Shown: one piece after another, positions 56,351 through 64,000 of the stretch | Layout of the letters: every line of letters begins with the position of its first letter | Numbering within the stretch: the first letter of the stretch is position 1 | DNA from: Cytophagales bacterium | GTDB lineage: Bacteria; Bacteroidota; Bacteroidia; Cytophagales; Cyclobacteriaceae | Assembly: GCA_022360055.1 (NCBI GenBank) | Contig: JAKSDO010000036.1 | Span: forward strand, 1 to 64,000 | Reading direction: 5' to 3' | Length of the DNA: 64,000 nt | Position numbers and translations under genes: made by a program | Notes under the pieces: model-generated | What the model saw: the letters and a program-made list of their open reading frames with translations, nothing else | Told to the model about the DNA's origin: nothing | The model's database searches: none

Positions 56351-58888
56351 TCACTTTGTGCCGTTAAGCTTTACTTTTGTGAGCGCTTTGGGATTATATT
56401 TCGGGATCTTGACTTTTACAGGCTTGACTTTCCAGATATCCTCACAATATTCCTTAATCGTGCGATCGCTGGAAAACTTACCGCTTCGGGCAACGTTCAG
56501 AATAGACATTTCGGTCCATTTGCTTTCATCCCTGTACACTTCATCCACCCTGTCCTGGCAATCGATGTAAGACTGGTAATCTGCGAGCAGCATGTACTCA
56601 TCGTGAAATACAAGAGCGTCAAAGATCGGTTTGAACAGGTCGGGATTATCCGGGGAGAAAAATCCGGTGCGAATCATTTCAAGAACTTTTCTGAGGTCGC
56701 AATTCGACTCATAGTACCCGTGTGGATTGTACCCTTCGGCCTTCATTTTGTAAACTTCCTTGGTCTGCAGACCGAAAAGGAAAAAGTTCTCTTCCCCGAC
56801 CTGTTCGCGGATCTCAATATTTGCGCCGTCCAAAGTTCCAATTGTTATGGCACCATTCATTGTGAATTTCATATTTCCGGTCCCCGAAGCTTCTTTGCCG
56901 GCAGTGGATATTTGTTCCGAAAGATCTGCGGCCGGGTAAATATGCTGACTTGTTTTCACATTGAAATTTGGAATAAACACCACCTTCAGGAGGTTCTTCA
57001 CGTCGGGATCATTGTTTATAATATCCGCCACCGAATTGATTAGCTTGATGATCAATTTGGCCATAAAATATCCGGGCGCTGCCTTGCCTCCAAAAATGAA
57101 CGTCCTGGGCACCAGATCGATATCGGGGTTTTCCTTAATCCGGTTGTAAAGTGTTATGATGTGCAAAACCTTCAGATGCTGGCGTTTGTATTCGTGAATA
57201 CGCTTGACGAGAATATCAAACATTGATTCCGGATGTACATCTACTCCCAGATGAGATTTTATGTATTTGGAAAGATATTCTTTAACGCTTCTCTTACACT
57301 GCCTCCATTCTTTCTGGAAGGTTTTATCCTTTGCGAATTTTTCGAGCTCCTTGAGCTTGTACAAATCCTTTACCCATGCATTTCCGATTTTTTTAGAGAT
57401 CAGGTCTGCCAGTTTCAGATTGTTTAGAACAACCCATCTCCTGGGGGTAACACCGTTGGTCTTATTACTGAATTTTTCCGGCCATAATTCATAAAAATCT
57501 TTAAGAATGCCGGATTTTAATAAATCAGTGTGCAGTGCGGCCACGCCGTTTATCGCACTGCTGCCGACACAGGCCAGGTGCGCCATGCGGATATATTTTT
57601 CGCCGGACTCATCTATGATCGACATCCGGGTTATCCGGTCATGGTCTCCGGGAAACGTTTTTTGCACCAATTCCAGAAAACGGTGGTTTATTTCCAGAAT
57701 AATTTCCATGTGCCTGGGCAGGAGTTTTCCTAAAATGCTCATGGGCCACTTTTCCAGCGCTTCGGGCAACAGGGTATGATTCGTATAATTGATGGATTTC
57801 CTGGTTATGTCCCAGGCTTGGTCCCAATTGATCCGGTACTCATCCAATAGTATACGCATCAATTCGGCGACAGCTATGGAAGGATGGGTATCGTTTAGTT
57901 GAATTGTAAAACTCTCATAAAATGTCTCAGGTTCCTTGTGATCTTCAAGACAATGGATTCTTAACATATCCTGGATCGAAGCCGACGTAAAGAAGTACTG
58001 CTGTTCAAGGCGCAAGGTTTTCCCGCTCACCTGCTCATCGTTGGGATACAGTACTTTTGAGATGTTCTCGGATGTTACTTTGTCATGTACCGCTCCGTAA
58101 TAATCGCCCTGGTTAAACTTGGCAAAATCAAAGCTTTCCGCTGCTTCGGCTTTCCAAAGACGAAGGATTGCGGAAGTATTGGTGTCGTATCCCAAAACGG
58201 GGGTATCATATGGAACAGCTATTACGATATATTCCGGTATCCAGTATACCCGGTATTTGCCCTGCGTGTCATAATATGATTTCGTATACCCTCCGAATTT
58301 TACAGCCTGGGTAATTTCTATTTGAGCGATCTCCCACGGGTTGCCGAAGCGCAGCCACTTATCCGTGATTTCTACCTGCCATCCGTCCCTGATTTCCTGA
58401 TCGAATATACCAAATTCATATCGGATGCCATATCCGATGGCCGGGATGTCAAGGGTGGCGAGAGAATCCAGAAAACAGGCAGCCAGCCTGCCCAATCCGC
58501 CATTCCCAAGGCCCGGTTCTTCTTCCTGTTCCAGCAGATCGTCCAGGTCCAGTCCCAAATCTTTCATCGCCTCATTTACATTGTCAAAAAGGCCGAGGTT
58601 GATCAGATTATTGCCCAGATAGGGTCCCATGAGAAACTCGGCAGACAGATAGGAAACGATCCTGCTTTTTTTTCTGAAATATTCCCTTAACACATGCAAA
58701 CTTCGGTGAAGCATCCGGTCCCGGACGGTATAGGCAAGCGCCATATAATAATCATTCCTTGTGGCGACCTCCGGAATTCTGCCCTGTAAATAATAGAGGT
58801 TGTCGAGAAATGCTCTTTTCAGTGTTTCCTTTTCGACTCCGGTACGATCGTCTTCGACAATTACCTGGCTTGTTGTAGAATTTTTCAT
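56351..58888 (-). CDS. glgP: Glycogen/starch/alpha-glucan phosphorylase
   Basis: An 845-residue PLP enzyme that releases glucose-1-phosphate from alpha-1,4-glucans. Family motifs: SAEFLMGPYLGNNL, EEEPGLGNGGLGRLAACFLDSLA, NDTHPSIA, NGVTPRRW and the PLP-lysine motif EASGTGNMKFTMNG (Lys near 675). Full length for the family. No other glycogen gene is adjacent. Confidence 0.96.
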   Translation of the reverse strand: MKNSTTSQVIVEDDRTGVEKETLKRAFLDNLYYLQGRIPEVATRNDYYMALAYTVRDRMLHRSLHVLREYFRKKSRIVSYLSAEFLMGPYLGNNLINLGLFDNVNEAMKDLGLDLDDLLEQEEEPGLGNGGLGRLAACFLDSLATLDIPAIGYGIRYEFGIFDQEIRDGWQVEITDKWLRFGNPWEIAQIEITQAVKFGGYTKSYYDTQGKYRVYWIPEYIVIAVPYDTPVLGYDTNTSAILRLWKAEAAESFDFAKFNQGDYYGAVHDKVTSENISKVLYPNDEQVSGKTLRLEQQYFFTSASIQDMLRIHCLEDHKEPETFYESFTIQLNDTHPSIAVAELMRILLDEYRINWDQAWDITRKSINYTNHTLLPEALEKWPMSILGKLLPRHMEIILEINHRFLELVQKTFPGDHDRITRMSIIDESGEKYIRMAHLACVGSSAINGVAALHTDLLKSGILKDFYELWPEKFSNKTNGVTPRRWVVLNNLKLADLISKKIGNAWVKDLYKLKELEKFAKDKTFQKEWRQCKRSVKEYLSKYIKSHLGVDVHPESMFDILVKRIHEYKRQHLKVLHIITLYNRIKENPDIDLVPRTFIFGGKAAPGYFMAKLIIKLINSVADIINNDPDVKNLLKVVFIPNFNVKTSQHIYPAADLSEQISTAGKEASGTGNMKFTMNGAITIGTLDGANIEIREQVGEENFFLFGLQTKEVYKMKAEGYNPHGYYESNCDLRKVLEMIRTGFFSPDNPDLFKPIFDALVFHDEYMLLADYQSYIDCQDRVDEVYRDESKWTEMSILNVARSGKFSSDRTIKEYCEDIWKVKPVKVKIPKYNPKALTKVKLNGTK

Positions 58889-59146
58889 GTGGTTTGTAAA
58901 GGTTGAAAGTGTCTATTGAATTTATGGATTTATTTTCAAATCTCACGGGTATTTATTCGGTTTTATATATTCCCGGCAAAATTTCACAGTTGGGTAACAT
59001 TCGGTTTAAATTTACGGACATCCCCGGATTTTTTGCCCGTACGTTTTCATAACCTTGTTTTTGTCCGGTCAGAGGTTGCCTGTCATTCGTCAAGCAGTCG
59101 GTAGGTTTAAATAGCGATAGTTATATAGTTCAATCAACGGTCCGGG

Positions 59147-59545
59147 TCAATTCCTGCCCTGCCTTCTATTGAGGGGCCGGTATAACTTTAATTCGCCGGG
59201 GATACTGTCTCTGGGCTTTAATTGCCTGGTGTAGGGGTAGTTTTTATTATACCTTTTTATTCGCATGGCATAATGAAAGTCTTCCTTGATTTTCATTTCA
59301 GGCATTTTAGCCATATCTTTTTCAGGAACGGAAAAAATCCTTATGGAATTCCTGTCCTTTAATTTTACATGAGCGGAATCTTCAGAGATCCTAAAACTGT
59401 CCGGGTGCCACTGTTTAAGCTTCCCGAACTGCTCGCTAAGCTTCTCATGATCAAATGGCATCGGTTTTTTTTCCTTTAATTCCTGGCCAAAGACGAAATT
59501 TTGAAGGCACAAAATGAATCCTGAAATTAGCAAGGTTTTCATCAT
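59147..59545 (-). CDS. Small exported protein of unknown function
   Basis: A 132-residue protein with a signal peptide (about 1-20, ending FVFGQ) and a basic, Pro-rich mature part (FHYAMRIKRYNKNYPYTRQL, LYRPLNRRQGRN). No family is recognised. The codon pattern and signal suggest a real gene. The 258-base gap between its stop and glgP has no other gene. Confidence 0.65.
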   Translation of the reverse strand: MMKTLLISGFILCLQNFVFGQELKEKKPMPFDHEKLSEQFGKLKQWHPDSFRISEDSAHVKLKDRNSIRIFSVPEKDMAKMPEMKIKEDFHYAMRIKRYNKNYPYTRQLKPRDSIPGELKLYRPLNRRQGRN

Positions 59546-59705
59546 AACTCAAATTTTGTGAATTTCTTAAAAATCCCCAACCCCACACACATGCTAAGTT
59601 ACATATTATCTCCCTGATGTCATATATAACGACGGAAAAACAAATATTAATATGGATCCCGCCGTTCAATTAAAAATCCGAATATGAAGACATGGCGGAT
59701 GGAAA

Positions 59706-60194
59706 TTATTTTTTCTTAAAATCCAGGGAAATGGAATTGACACAATAACGAAGCCCCGTGGGTTTTGGGCCGTCGTTGAACACATGCCCTAAGTGACCAC
59801 CGCATCTCGAGCACAGGATTTCCTCCCGTACAGTGCCAAATGACCTGTCAATTTCAATGTCTATCGCACTTCCCTTGATCGGCCGATAAAAACTCGGCCA
59901 ACCGGAACCTGAGTTGTATTTTGTTTTTGAATCAAATAGTTCATTGCCACAGCCGGCGCAGGTGTAAATGCCCTTTTCCTTAAACAAATAGTATTCCCCG
60001 GTAAACGCATATTCGGTGCCCTTATTTCTTAAAACGTCAAATTCCTCGGGAGACAGAATTGACTTCCATTCATCTTCGGACTTTGATACTTCATATTTTT
60101 TTCTTTTTTCTTTTTCGTCATGATCGACCTGGCAATAAGAAGATCCTACGGCGACAAATAAAATGATGACGAATGAAATAAACTTTGTGTTCAT
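59706..60194 (-). CDS. msrB: Exported peptide-methionine (R)-S-oxide reductase
   Basis: A 162-residue MsrB with an N-terminal signal (about 1-20, ending SYCQ). The zinc Cys pairs CAGC and CSRC, the substrate motif [10 protein letters not shown], and the catalytic Cys in [11 protein letters not shown] are intact. It repairs oxidised methionine; the signal peptide implies action in the periplasm or envelope, where the electron donor would have to be a membrane or periplasmic thiol system. Confidence 0.94.
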   Translation of the reverse strand: MNTKFISFVIILFVAVGSSYCQVDHDEKEKRKKYEVSKSEDEWKSILSPEEFDVLRNKGTEYAFTGEYYLFKEKGIYTCAGCGNELFDSKTKYNSGSGWPSFYRPIKGSAIDIEIDRSFGTVREEILCSRCGGHLGHVFNDGPKPTGLRYCVNSISLDFKKK

Positions 60195-60356
60195 AGTTTT
60201 ATTTTAATAGACCGATACGGGTGCAACCTACTATTTGAGCTTTTCTTTTTTTGCCGCCCTTCTGACCTTTAGCACTTTTTCCAGATCAGAGGCTGTCTAA
60301 AACGTCTTATGCGCACGATTCTCGTTAAGGCGCCAAGACACAAAGTGCTTATAACC
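60195..60356. other. Intergenic mosaic with IS-end-like and dispersed-repeat-like pieces
   Basis: Near 60289-60304 the sequence GAGGCTGTCTAAAACG resembles terminal sequences of insertion elements (compare the segment at 29384-29534). Next, AAGGCGCCAAGACACAAAG (60328-60346) resembles a short 'CGCAAAGACGCAAAG'-type intergenic repeat known from many bacterial genomes. No gene is seen. Confidence 0.4.
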
Positions 60357-60565
60357 AAGATTGATAAGAGATTGAAAGAAGACCAATATCAACTCCCATC
60401 AATCTCCCATCAATCTCATATCAATCTCTATATCAATCTCTTCCCATCTTTTATCAATCCCCCATCAACCTCCATCAATCTCTTCCCATCTTTTATCAAT
60501 CCCCCATCAACCCCCATCAATCTCTTCCCATCTTTTATCAACCTCTATATCAATCACATCAATGG
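60357..60565. repeat. TCAATC repeat array 3 with 42-bp tandem units
   Basis: Two GATTGA units (about 60359-60377) are followed by TCAATC units up to the end of the FAS1 gene. CAATCTCTTCCCATCTTTTA starts at 60434, 60476 and 60518, so the core is a 42-bp tandem repeat in nearly three copies. The array runs into the last four codons of the FAS1 gene (stop at 60554-60556). As in array 1, orientation flips near the left edge. Confidence 0.88.
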
Positions 60566-61645
60566 ATCCAGATAATTTGCGGGAACCAGTACACCGTCTA
60601 TGACGTGAATGACCCCGTTTGATGCTTTGATATCTACGGTTTCATCGCTTACGATTATATTCACGGGATCCCCGCCGGAAGACGCTGTTATTTTAAATTC
60701 GTCGGCGTTGATCGTAATACTTTGATTTAGTGTCGGCACCATGCCATTTTCCAGGCAATTCGAAAACACCCTCGCACCGACGACGTGATGTTTTAAAACC
60801 CGGGTTAAGATATCCACGGAAATTTCCTCGATGCCACTTACCCCCAAACCGGCATAAAGATTGTTGAATGCTTCATCCGTAGGCGCAAAAACGGTCAGAT
60901 CGTCATCCGGATTGGAAACGGCGCCGACCAGCCCAGCTTTTGAAAGAGCGGCCACCAATTGCGTAAACTGAGGAGTGGACGACGATGCAGCGTCGATGGC
61001 AAGATCGGCGATTGTTCCCGCAGGCATGTCGAGCAATAGGACTTTATCTATGCCGTGGTAGATGGAATGAAACGCTTTTTTATCCGTAAATAAAATATTC
61101 GCAGCTTCATCCGTATCATCTTGAAATACCAGTCCGCCGTCTACCTCAATAACTCTCAGGGTTGTTTTGCCAAGGGTTTGAAGCGAGCAATCGAGATCGG
61201 AGGAAAAGACGAATCCATCCGCAACGTGATTGAGCAAAATTGCGGTGAGTGTTTCCTTGTCGATCCTGTTTCTGATGTTCCAAAAATTCAATCCAAGTTC
61301 TGAGAAAGCCTTATCATCCGGAGCAAAAATTGTAAGTTTTCCTTTAATCACCGTCTTTAACAGCCCCGTGTAATTTAGCGCCGAGACCAGCGTTAAGAAC
61401 GTTGGTTTTCGTCTCCATTTTCTAAAGCCCCATCTGGCATTGGTTTCACCGGCGGAATAATATTCCAGGTATTCAACCTCTTCATCAAAGGTTTCCAAGG
61501 CTTCCGTAAGCTCCGGCAGGTTTTCAACGGGCGCAAGATTTTCCTCCGAAGGGTTACAGCTCGATGCGAAAAGCAGAATTGCAATAAGGACCGGAGTGGA
61601 CCTGAGCCCAAAGTGCATCAGTCGATAAGTTGAGTTTGAGTTCAT
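60554..61645 (-). CDS. Fasciclin (FAS1) domain lipoprotein
   Basis: A 363-residue lipoprotein (lipobox LFASSCNP). Two FAS1 domains follow (about 80-215 and 222-358), each with the H2 motif pattern FAPDDKAFSEL / FAPTDEAFNNL and an NGVIHVIDGVL end motif in the second. FAS1 proteins mediate adhesion or matrix contacts. Its last residues overlap the TCAATC repeat array 3. A 12-bp inverted repeat lies just upstream of the start. Confidence 0.93.
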   Translation of the reverse strand: MNSNSTYRLMHFGLRSTPVLIAILLFASSCNPSEENLAPVENLPELTEALETFDEEVEYLEYYSAGETNARWGFRKWRRKPTFLTLVSALNYTGLLKTVIKGKLTIFAPDDKAFSELGLNFWNIRNRIDKETLTAILLNHVADGFVFSSDLDCSLQTLGKTTLRVIEVDGGLVFQDDTDEAANILFTDKKAFHSIYHGIDKVLLLDMPAGTIADLAIDAASSSTPQFTQLVAALSKAGLVGAVSNPDDDLTVFAPTDEAFNNLYAGLGVSGIEEISVDILTRVLKHHVVGARVFSNCLENGMVPTLNQSITINADEFKITASSGGDPVNIIVSDETVDIKASNGVIHVIDGVLVPANYLDPLM

Positions 61646-61655
61646 AGTAATATGT

Positions 61656-61691
61656 TTTTGTTTAATAAAATATAATATATATTAAACAAAA
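61656..61691. repeat. 12-bp inverted repeat upstream of FAS1 gene
   Basis: TTTTGTTTAATA (61656-61667) and TATTAAACAAAA (61680-61691) are exact reverse complements with a 12-base AT spacer, ending 10 bases before the FAS1 ATG. It could be an operator or a 5' untranslated hairpin that occludes the start. Confidence 0.6.
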
Positions 61692-61809
61692 TAAGACAAT
61701 GTTGGAGGTCACTATTGGCTCTAATTGGCTTTTTATAGAATTGAAGTGTATATATTCAGGATTGAAACGTTGAAATGATATTTTGAATATGATGTGCTTA
61801 TTATAATTC

Positions 61810-61837
61810 GTTTAATTTTTTATTATATAAATTAAAC
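61810..61837 (-). terminator. Possible AT-rich terminator hairpin of the ABC exporter gene
   Basis: GTTTAATTT (61810-61818) pairs with AAATTAAAC (61829-61837) 10 bases beyond the ABC exporter stop. The stem is AT-only except for one G-C pair, so a role as terminator is weak. It shares the GTTTAAT/ATTAAAC motif with the repeat at 61656-61691. Confidence 0.3.
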
Positions 61838-61846
61838 AGTATTAGA

Positions 61847-63610
61847 TTAAATCCTGGCTTGAAAATTATACAGATCGTAATACCTGCCACGTTTTTCAAG
61901 CAGGGTATCATGTGTTCCCTTTTCGACAATCCTCCCTTTTTCGATGACCAAAATCTGATCGGCTTTTCTTATGGTGCTCAGCCGGTGGGCAATTACAAAT
62001 GTTGTACGTCCGTACATAAGTTTTGAAAGGCTTTGCTGGATATAAGCTTCGCTTTCGGTATCGAGATTCGATGTTGCTTCATCGAGTATTAAAATTTTCG
62101 GATCTGCGAGAATCGCCCGTGCAATTGCCAGTCTTTGCCGCTGCCCACCTGAAAGTTTCACGCCTCGTTCGCCGATGAGTGTCTCCAATTTATCGTCAAA
62201 CCGGTCGGCAAATTCGAGTACGTGGGCCGATTTGGCAGCATCAATCAAGTCATGTTCCTTGGCATGTGGCTTTGGAAAGAGCATATTTTCACGAATGCTG
62301 CCTTCAAACAGGAAGTCGTCCTGAAGTACTACCCCCAGAAATGATCTGTAATCTTCTAACTTGATTTTTTGCAGATCTTTGCCGTCGATTGTGATTTCCC
62401 CGCTGTCGGGATTTAGAAAGGAGGCTACAAGTCCGGCAATGGTCGTTTTGCCGGACCCTGAACTGCCCACCAATGCGGTAACGGATCCGGGCTGTGCTAC
62501 AAAGCTGATATCATGCAATACCTCACTGCCTTTTTCGTAAGAGAATGAAACGTGGTGAAAGCGAATTTCGCCCCGGATATTTTGCAGCGCATCTTTCCTG
62601 TTTTTATCATCATCTTCTTTTGGGAGATTCAGTATTTCCTGCATTCTGTCCAAACCGGCAAAAGCTTCTGTAATCTGACTGCCAATGTTTGACATTTGCA
62701 CGATCGGGGCGATCAGAAATCCCAGATAAAGAACAAAAGCAAAGAAATCACCTACGGTCAGTTGCTCTTCCAGAATCATATTTCCTCCAACGCCCATAAT
62801 GCCAACTGTGGCGAGGCCCAACAAAAGTGTTGCCGCGCTCGTTACCAAACTGGTCGAAGTCAATGATTTTCTGACATTTCTAAAAAGCCGTTCCACGCCG
62901 TGTTCGAAGGTTTTAATCTCCTGGGCTTCAGCATTAAATCCCTTGATTACCCTTACGCCATTCAGGGATTCGGTCAACCTTCCGGTAACTTCGGCATTGA
63001 TCTGACCCCTTTTTCTGAATATCGGCCGTATATAACCAAATGCCTTTAGCGAGATCAATCCAAAAACCGTGAGTGGCACCATTACATACAAGGTCATGCT
63101 CGGGCTGATGCGAATAAGCAAAGCAAACGCCACAATTGCCGTCAATACACCGCCAAAGAGCTGAACCAGGCCCGTGCCCACCAGGTTTCGGACGCCCTCG
63201 ACGTCCGTCATAATCCGGGAAACGAGCTCGCCGGATTTTGTATTGTCAAAGAAATTCACCGGAAGCTTGATGATATGCCGTTGAATCTTGGCCCTCAATA
63301 ATGAAATGAGGTGTTGTGCTTCCACGCTAAGCAATCTGGTAAGAAAAAAGGAAGTTGTTGCCTGAATGATTACGGCGATGGCTACCACAATAAGCAACCA
63401 CTTGAACAAATCATAGTTTTCCTTGGCAATAACCTCATCAATAAGATATTTGCTGGACCCGGGAAGTACAAGCCCCGACAGCCTGTTGATTATGATGAGC
63501 AATAATCCCAGGAGCAAAAGCCATTTTCTCGGGAGAAGTATTTCTTTGATAATGTACTTTAAATGATTTTTCGATTGCTTATTACTTTTGGTTTTGTTGT
63601 CTTCAGCCAT
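61847..63610 (-). CDS. MsbA-like ABC exporter (permease fused to ATPase)
   Basis: A 587-residue half-transporter. Six membrane segments (about 30-320), then an ATPase domain with Walker A LVGSSGSGKTT (about 380-388), Q-loop VLQDDFLFEG, signature LSGGQRQRLAIARAI (about 485), Walker B ILILDEATS and H-loop IAHRLSTI. It forms dimers exporting lipid or peptide-like substrates. A Fur-box-like site lies 17 bases upstream of the start, so iron may control it, suggesting a siderophore-related or stress role. Confidence 0.94.
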   Translation of the reverse strand: MAEDNKTKSNKQSKNHLKYIIKEILLPRKWLLLLGLLLIIINRLSGLVLPGSSKYLIDEVIAKENYDLFKWLLIVVAIAVIIQATTSFFLTRLLSVEAQHLISLLRAKIQRHIIKLPVNFFDNTKSGELVSRIMTDVEGVRNLVGTGLVQLFGGVLTAIVAFALLIRISPSMTLYVMVPLTVFGLISLKAFGYIRPIFRKRGQINAEVTGRLTESLNGVRVIKGFNAEAQEIKTFEHGVERLFRNVRKSLTSTSLVTSAATLLLGLATVGIMGVGGNMILEEQLTVGDFFAFVLYLGFLIAPIVQMSNIGSQITEAFAGLDRMQEILNLPKEDDDKNRKDALQNIRGEIRFHHVSFSYEKGSEVLHDISFVAQPGSVTALVGSSGSGKTTIAGLVASFLNPDSGEITIDGKDLQKIKLEDYRSFLGVVLQDDFLFEGSIRENMLFPKPHAKEHDLIDAAKSAHVLEFADRFDDKLETLIGERGVKLSGGQRQRLAIARAILADPKILILDEATSNLDTESEAYIQQSLSKLMYGRTTFVIAHRLSTIRKADQILVIEKGRIVEKGTHDTLLEKRGRYYDLYNFQARI

Positions 63611-63626
63611 AGATTAAGTCCGTTAA

Positions 63627-63645
63627 AACAATGATAATCATTACG
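63627..63645. promoter_or_regulatory. Fur-box-like site upstream of ABC exporter
   Basis: The 19-base AACAATGATAATCATTACG matches the E. coli Fur consensus GATAATGATAATCATTATC at 15 of 19 positions, with the central core AATGATAATCATTA perfect. It lies 17-35 bases upstream of the ABC exporter ATG at 63610, and about 180 bases from the divergent gene at 63825. Confidence 0.5.
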
Positions 63646-63759
63646 AACCCCAGAAACAATTGTTTTGATTTGTCTTGCTTAGATGATTCCTTTTATTTTT
63701 GATTCGAACCTCCGTTCGCTATTCCCTCGCCCAATATGCAGAACGGATGTGTATTTTTA

Positions 63760-63767
63760 TAACTTTG
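63760..63767 (+). promoter_or_regulatory. Candidate -7 box for the metallophosphoesterase gene
   Basis: TAACTTTG matches the Bacteroidota consensus TAnnTTTG, 57 bases upstream of the ATG at 63825. No matching -33 TTTG was seen, so confidence is low. Confidence 0.3.
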
Positions 63768-63824
63768 CTAAATCAATTGAACCCGATAAAAAGATCTGTT
63801 CGCAGGTATTCCAAAAATAAACCG

Positions 63825-64000
63825 ATGCGTAGGAAATCAATAATAACAGGTGCCGTGCTGGCGCTCCTCATTGTGACCTGCCTTGTTGCATGTAAAAAAG
63901 CAGACACGAATAAAACGTATTCTTTTGGCGTAATAGCCGATTGTCAATATTGTGACGATCCCGGAACGGGTGTTCGAAAATATTCGGCATCAAAAGAAAA
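63825..64000 (+). CDS. Metallophosphoesterase lipoprotein, ADPRibase-Mn-like (partial)
   Basis: The gene starts at ATG 63825 and runs off the window. The 58 visible residues include a lipoprotein signal (lipobox LVACKK) and the first metal-binding motif FGVIADCQYCDDPGTGVRKY. This pattern matches manganese-dependent ADP-ribose/CDP-alcohol diphosphatases, where the Asp in IAD and the residue after Q coordinate metal. Export with a lipid anchor suggests periplasmic nucleotide or phosphoester hydrolysis. A TTG further upstream in frame is a less likely start. Confidence 0.8.
   Translation, partial: MRRKSIITGAVLALLIVTCLVACKKADTNKTYSFGVIADCQYCDDPGTGVRKYSASKE

Noticed and set aside
60357..60565. 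CRISPR array
   Set aside because: Units are directly adjacent and degenerate; no unique spacers of even length and no cas genes.
60309..60575. 88-codon frame across array 3
   Set aside because: Repeat-derived peptide (INLFPSF units), overlapping the FAS1 gene end.

Overview
The window looks like a chromosomal piece of a Bacteroidota, probably a Cytophagales-type marine or environmental lineage. This rests on the family mix (DUF2911, DUF4136, LytTR/LytS pairs, PrfC, MltF-like and LysM transglycosylases, FAS1 lipoproteins), weak Shine-Dalgarno sequences, and a few TAnnTTTG promoter-like boxes. The genus is not resolvable from sequence reading alone. No tRNA, rRNA, intact insertion sequence, prophage or CRISPR array was seen.

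Region 1 (1-21255) is a redox island. A leftward, tightly overlapped run (10246 to 321, plus a solo paralog at 10424-11638) encodes secreted or anchored PQQ-like beta-propellers, an NHL-type propeller with a GCCNP motif, a 64-residue Cys-rich twin-arginine protein, a Tat-type multi-[4Fe-4S] ferredoxin, a membrane polyferredoxin, and a fused NuoE/NuoF/ferredoxin flavoprotein resembling the HydC+HydB parts of bifurcating hydrogenases. Diverging from it are the two subunits of an exported xanthine-dehydrogenase-type molybdenum hydroxylase (11825-14529). After an EndoQ-like PHP/UvrD helicase fusion (14972-18244) comes a second leftward redox operon (21255 to 18629) with a ferric-reductase-like membrane protein fused to a Rieske domain. 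I know of no named system with this layout; it is the best candidate here for an undescribed electron-transfer pathway.

Region 2 (21484-33083) is mainly housekeeping: FKBP isomerase, AmrS/AmrB radical-SAM pair, a single-domain response regulator, LysM transglycosylase, O-methyltransferase, M16 protease, a DUF2911 protein, release factor 3, and a PAS histidine kinase.

Region 3 (33628-47405) is metabolic and transport: a double VOC protein, MtnA, a DUF4136 lipoprotein, DinB-like protein, SMP-30 lactonase, alpha/beta hydrolase, patatin, MATE exporter, sugar porter, cytidine deaminase, Gfo/Idh/MocA oxidoreductase, and a small YkoF-like/PnuC vitamin uptake pair.

Region 4 (47389-64000) holds an HTH regulator split by one in-frame TAG, a LytS/LytTR two-component pair, an ExbB-like membrane protein, a serine hydrolase, an AspT-type transporter, MltF, glycogen phosphorylase, MsrB, a FAS1 lipoprotein, an MsbA-like ABC exporter behind a Fur-box-like site, and a truncated metallophosphoesterase.

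Three intergenic arrays of degenerate TCAATC/GATTGA repeats (1-290, 18337-18511, 60357-60565) share longer sequence phrases and form a dispersed repeat family. Each lies just past the 3' end of a gene.
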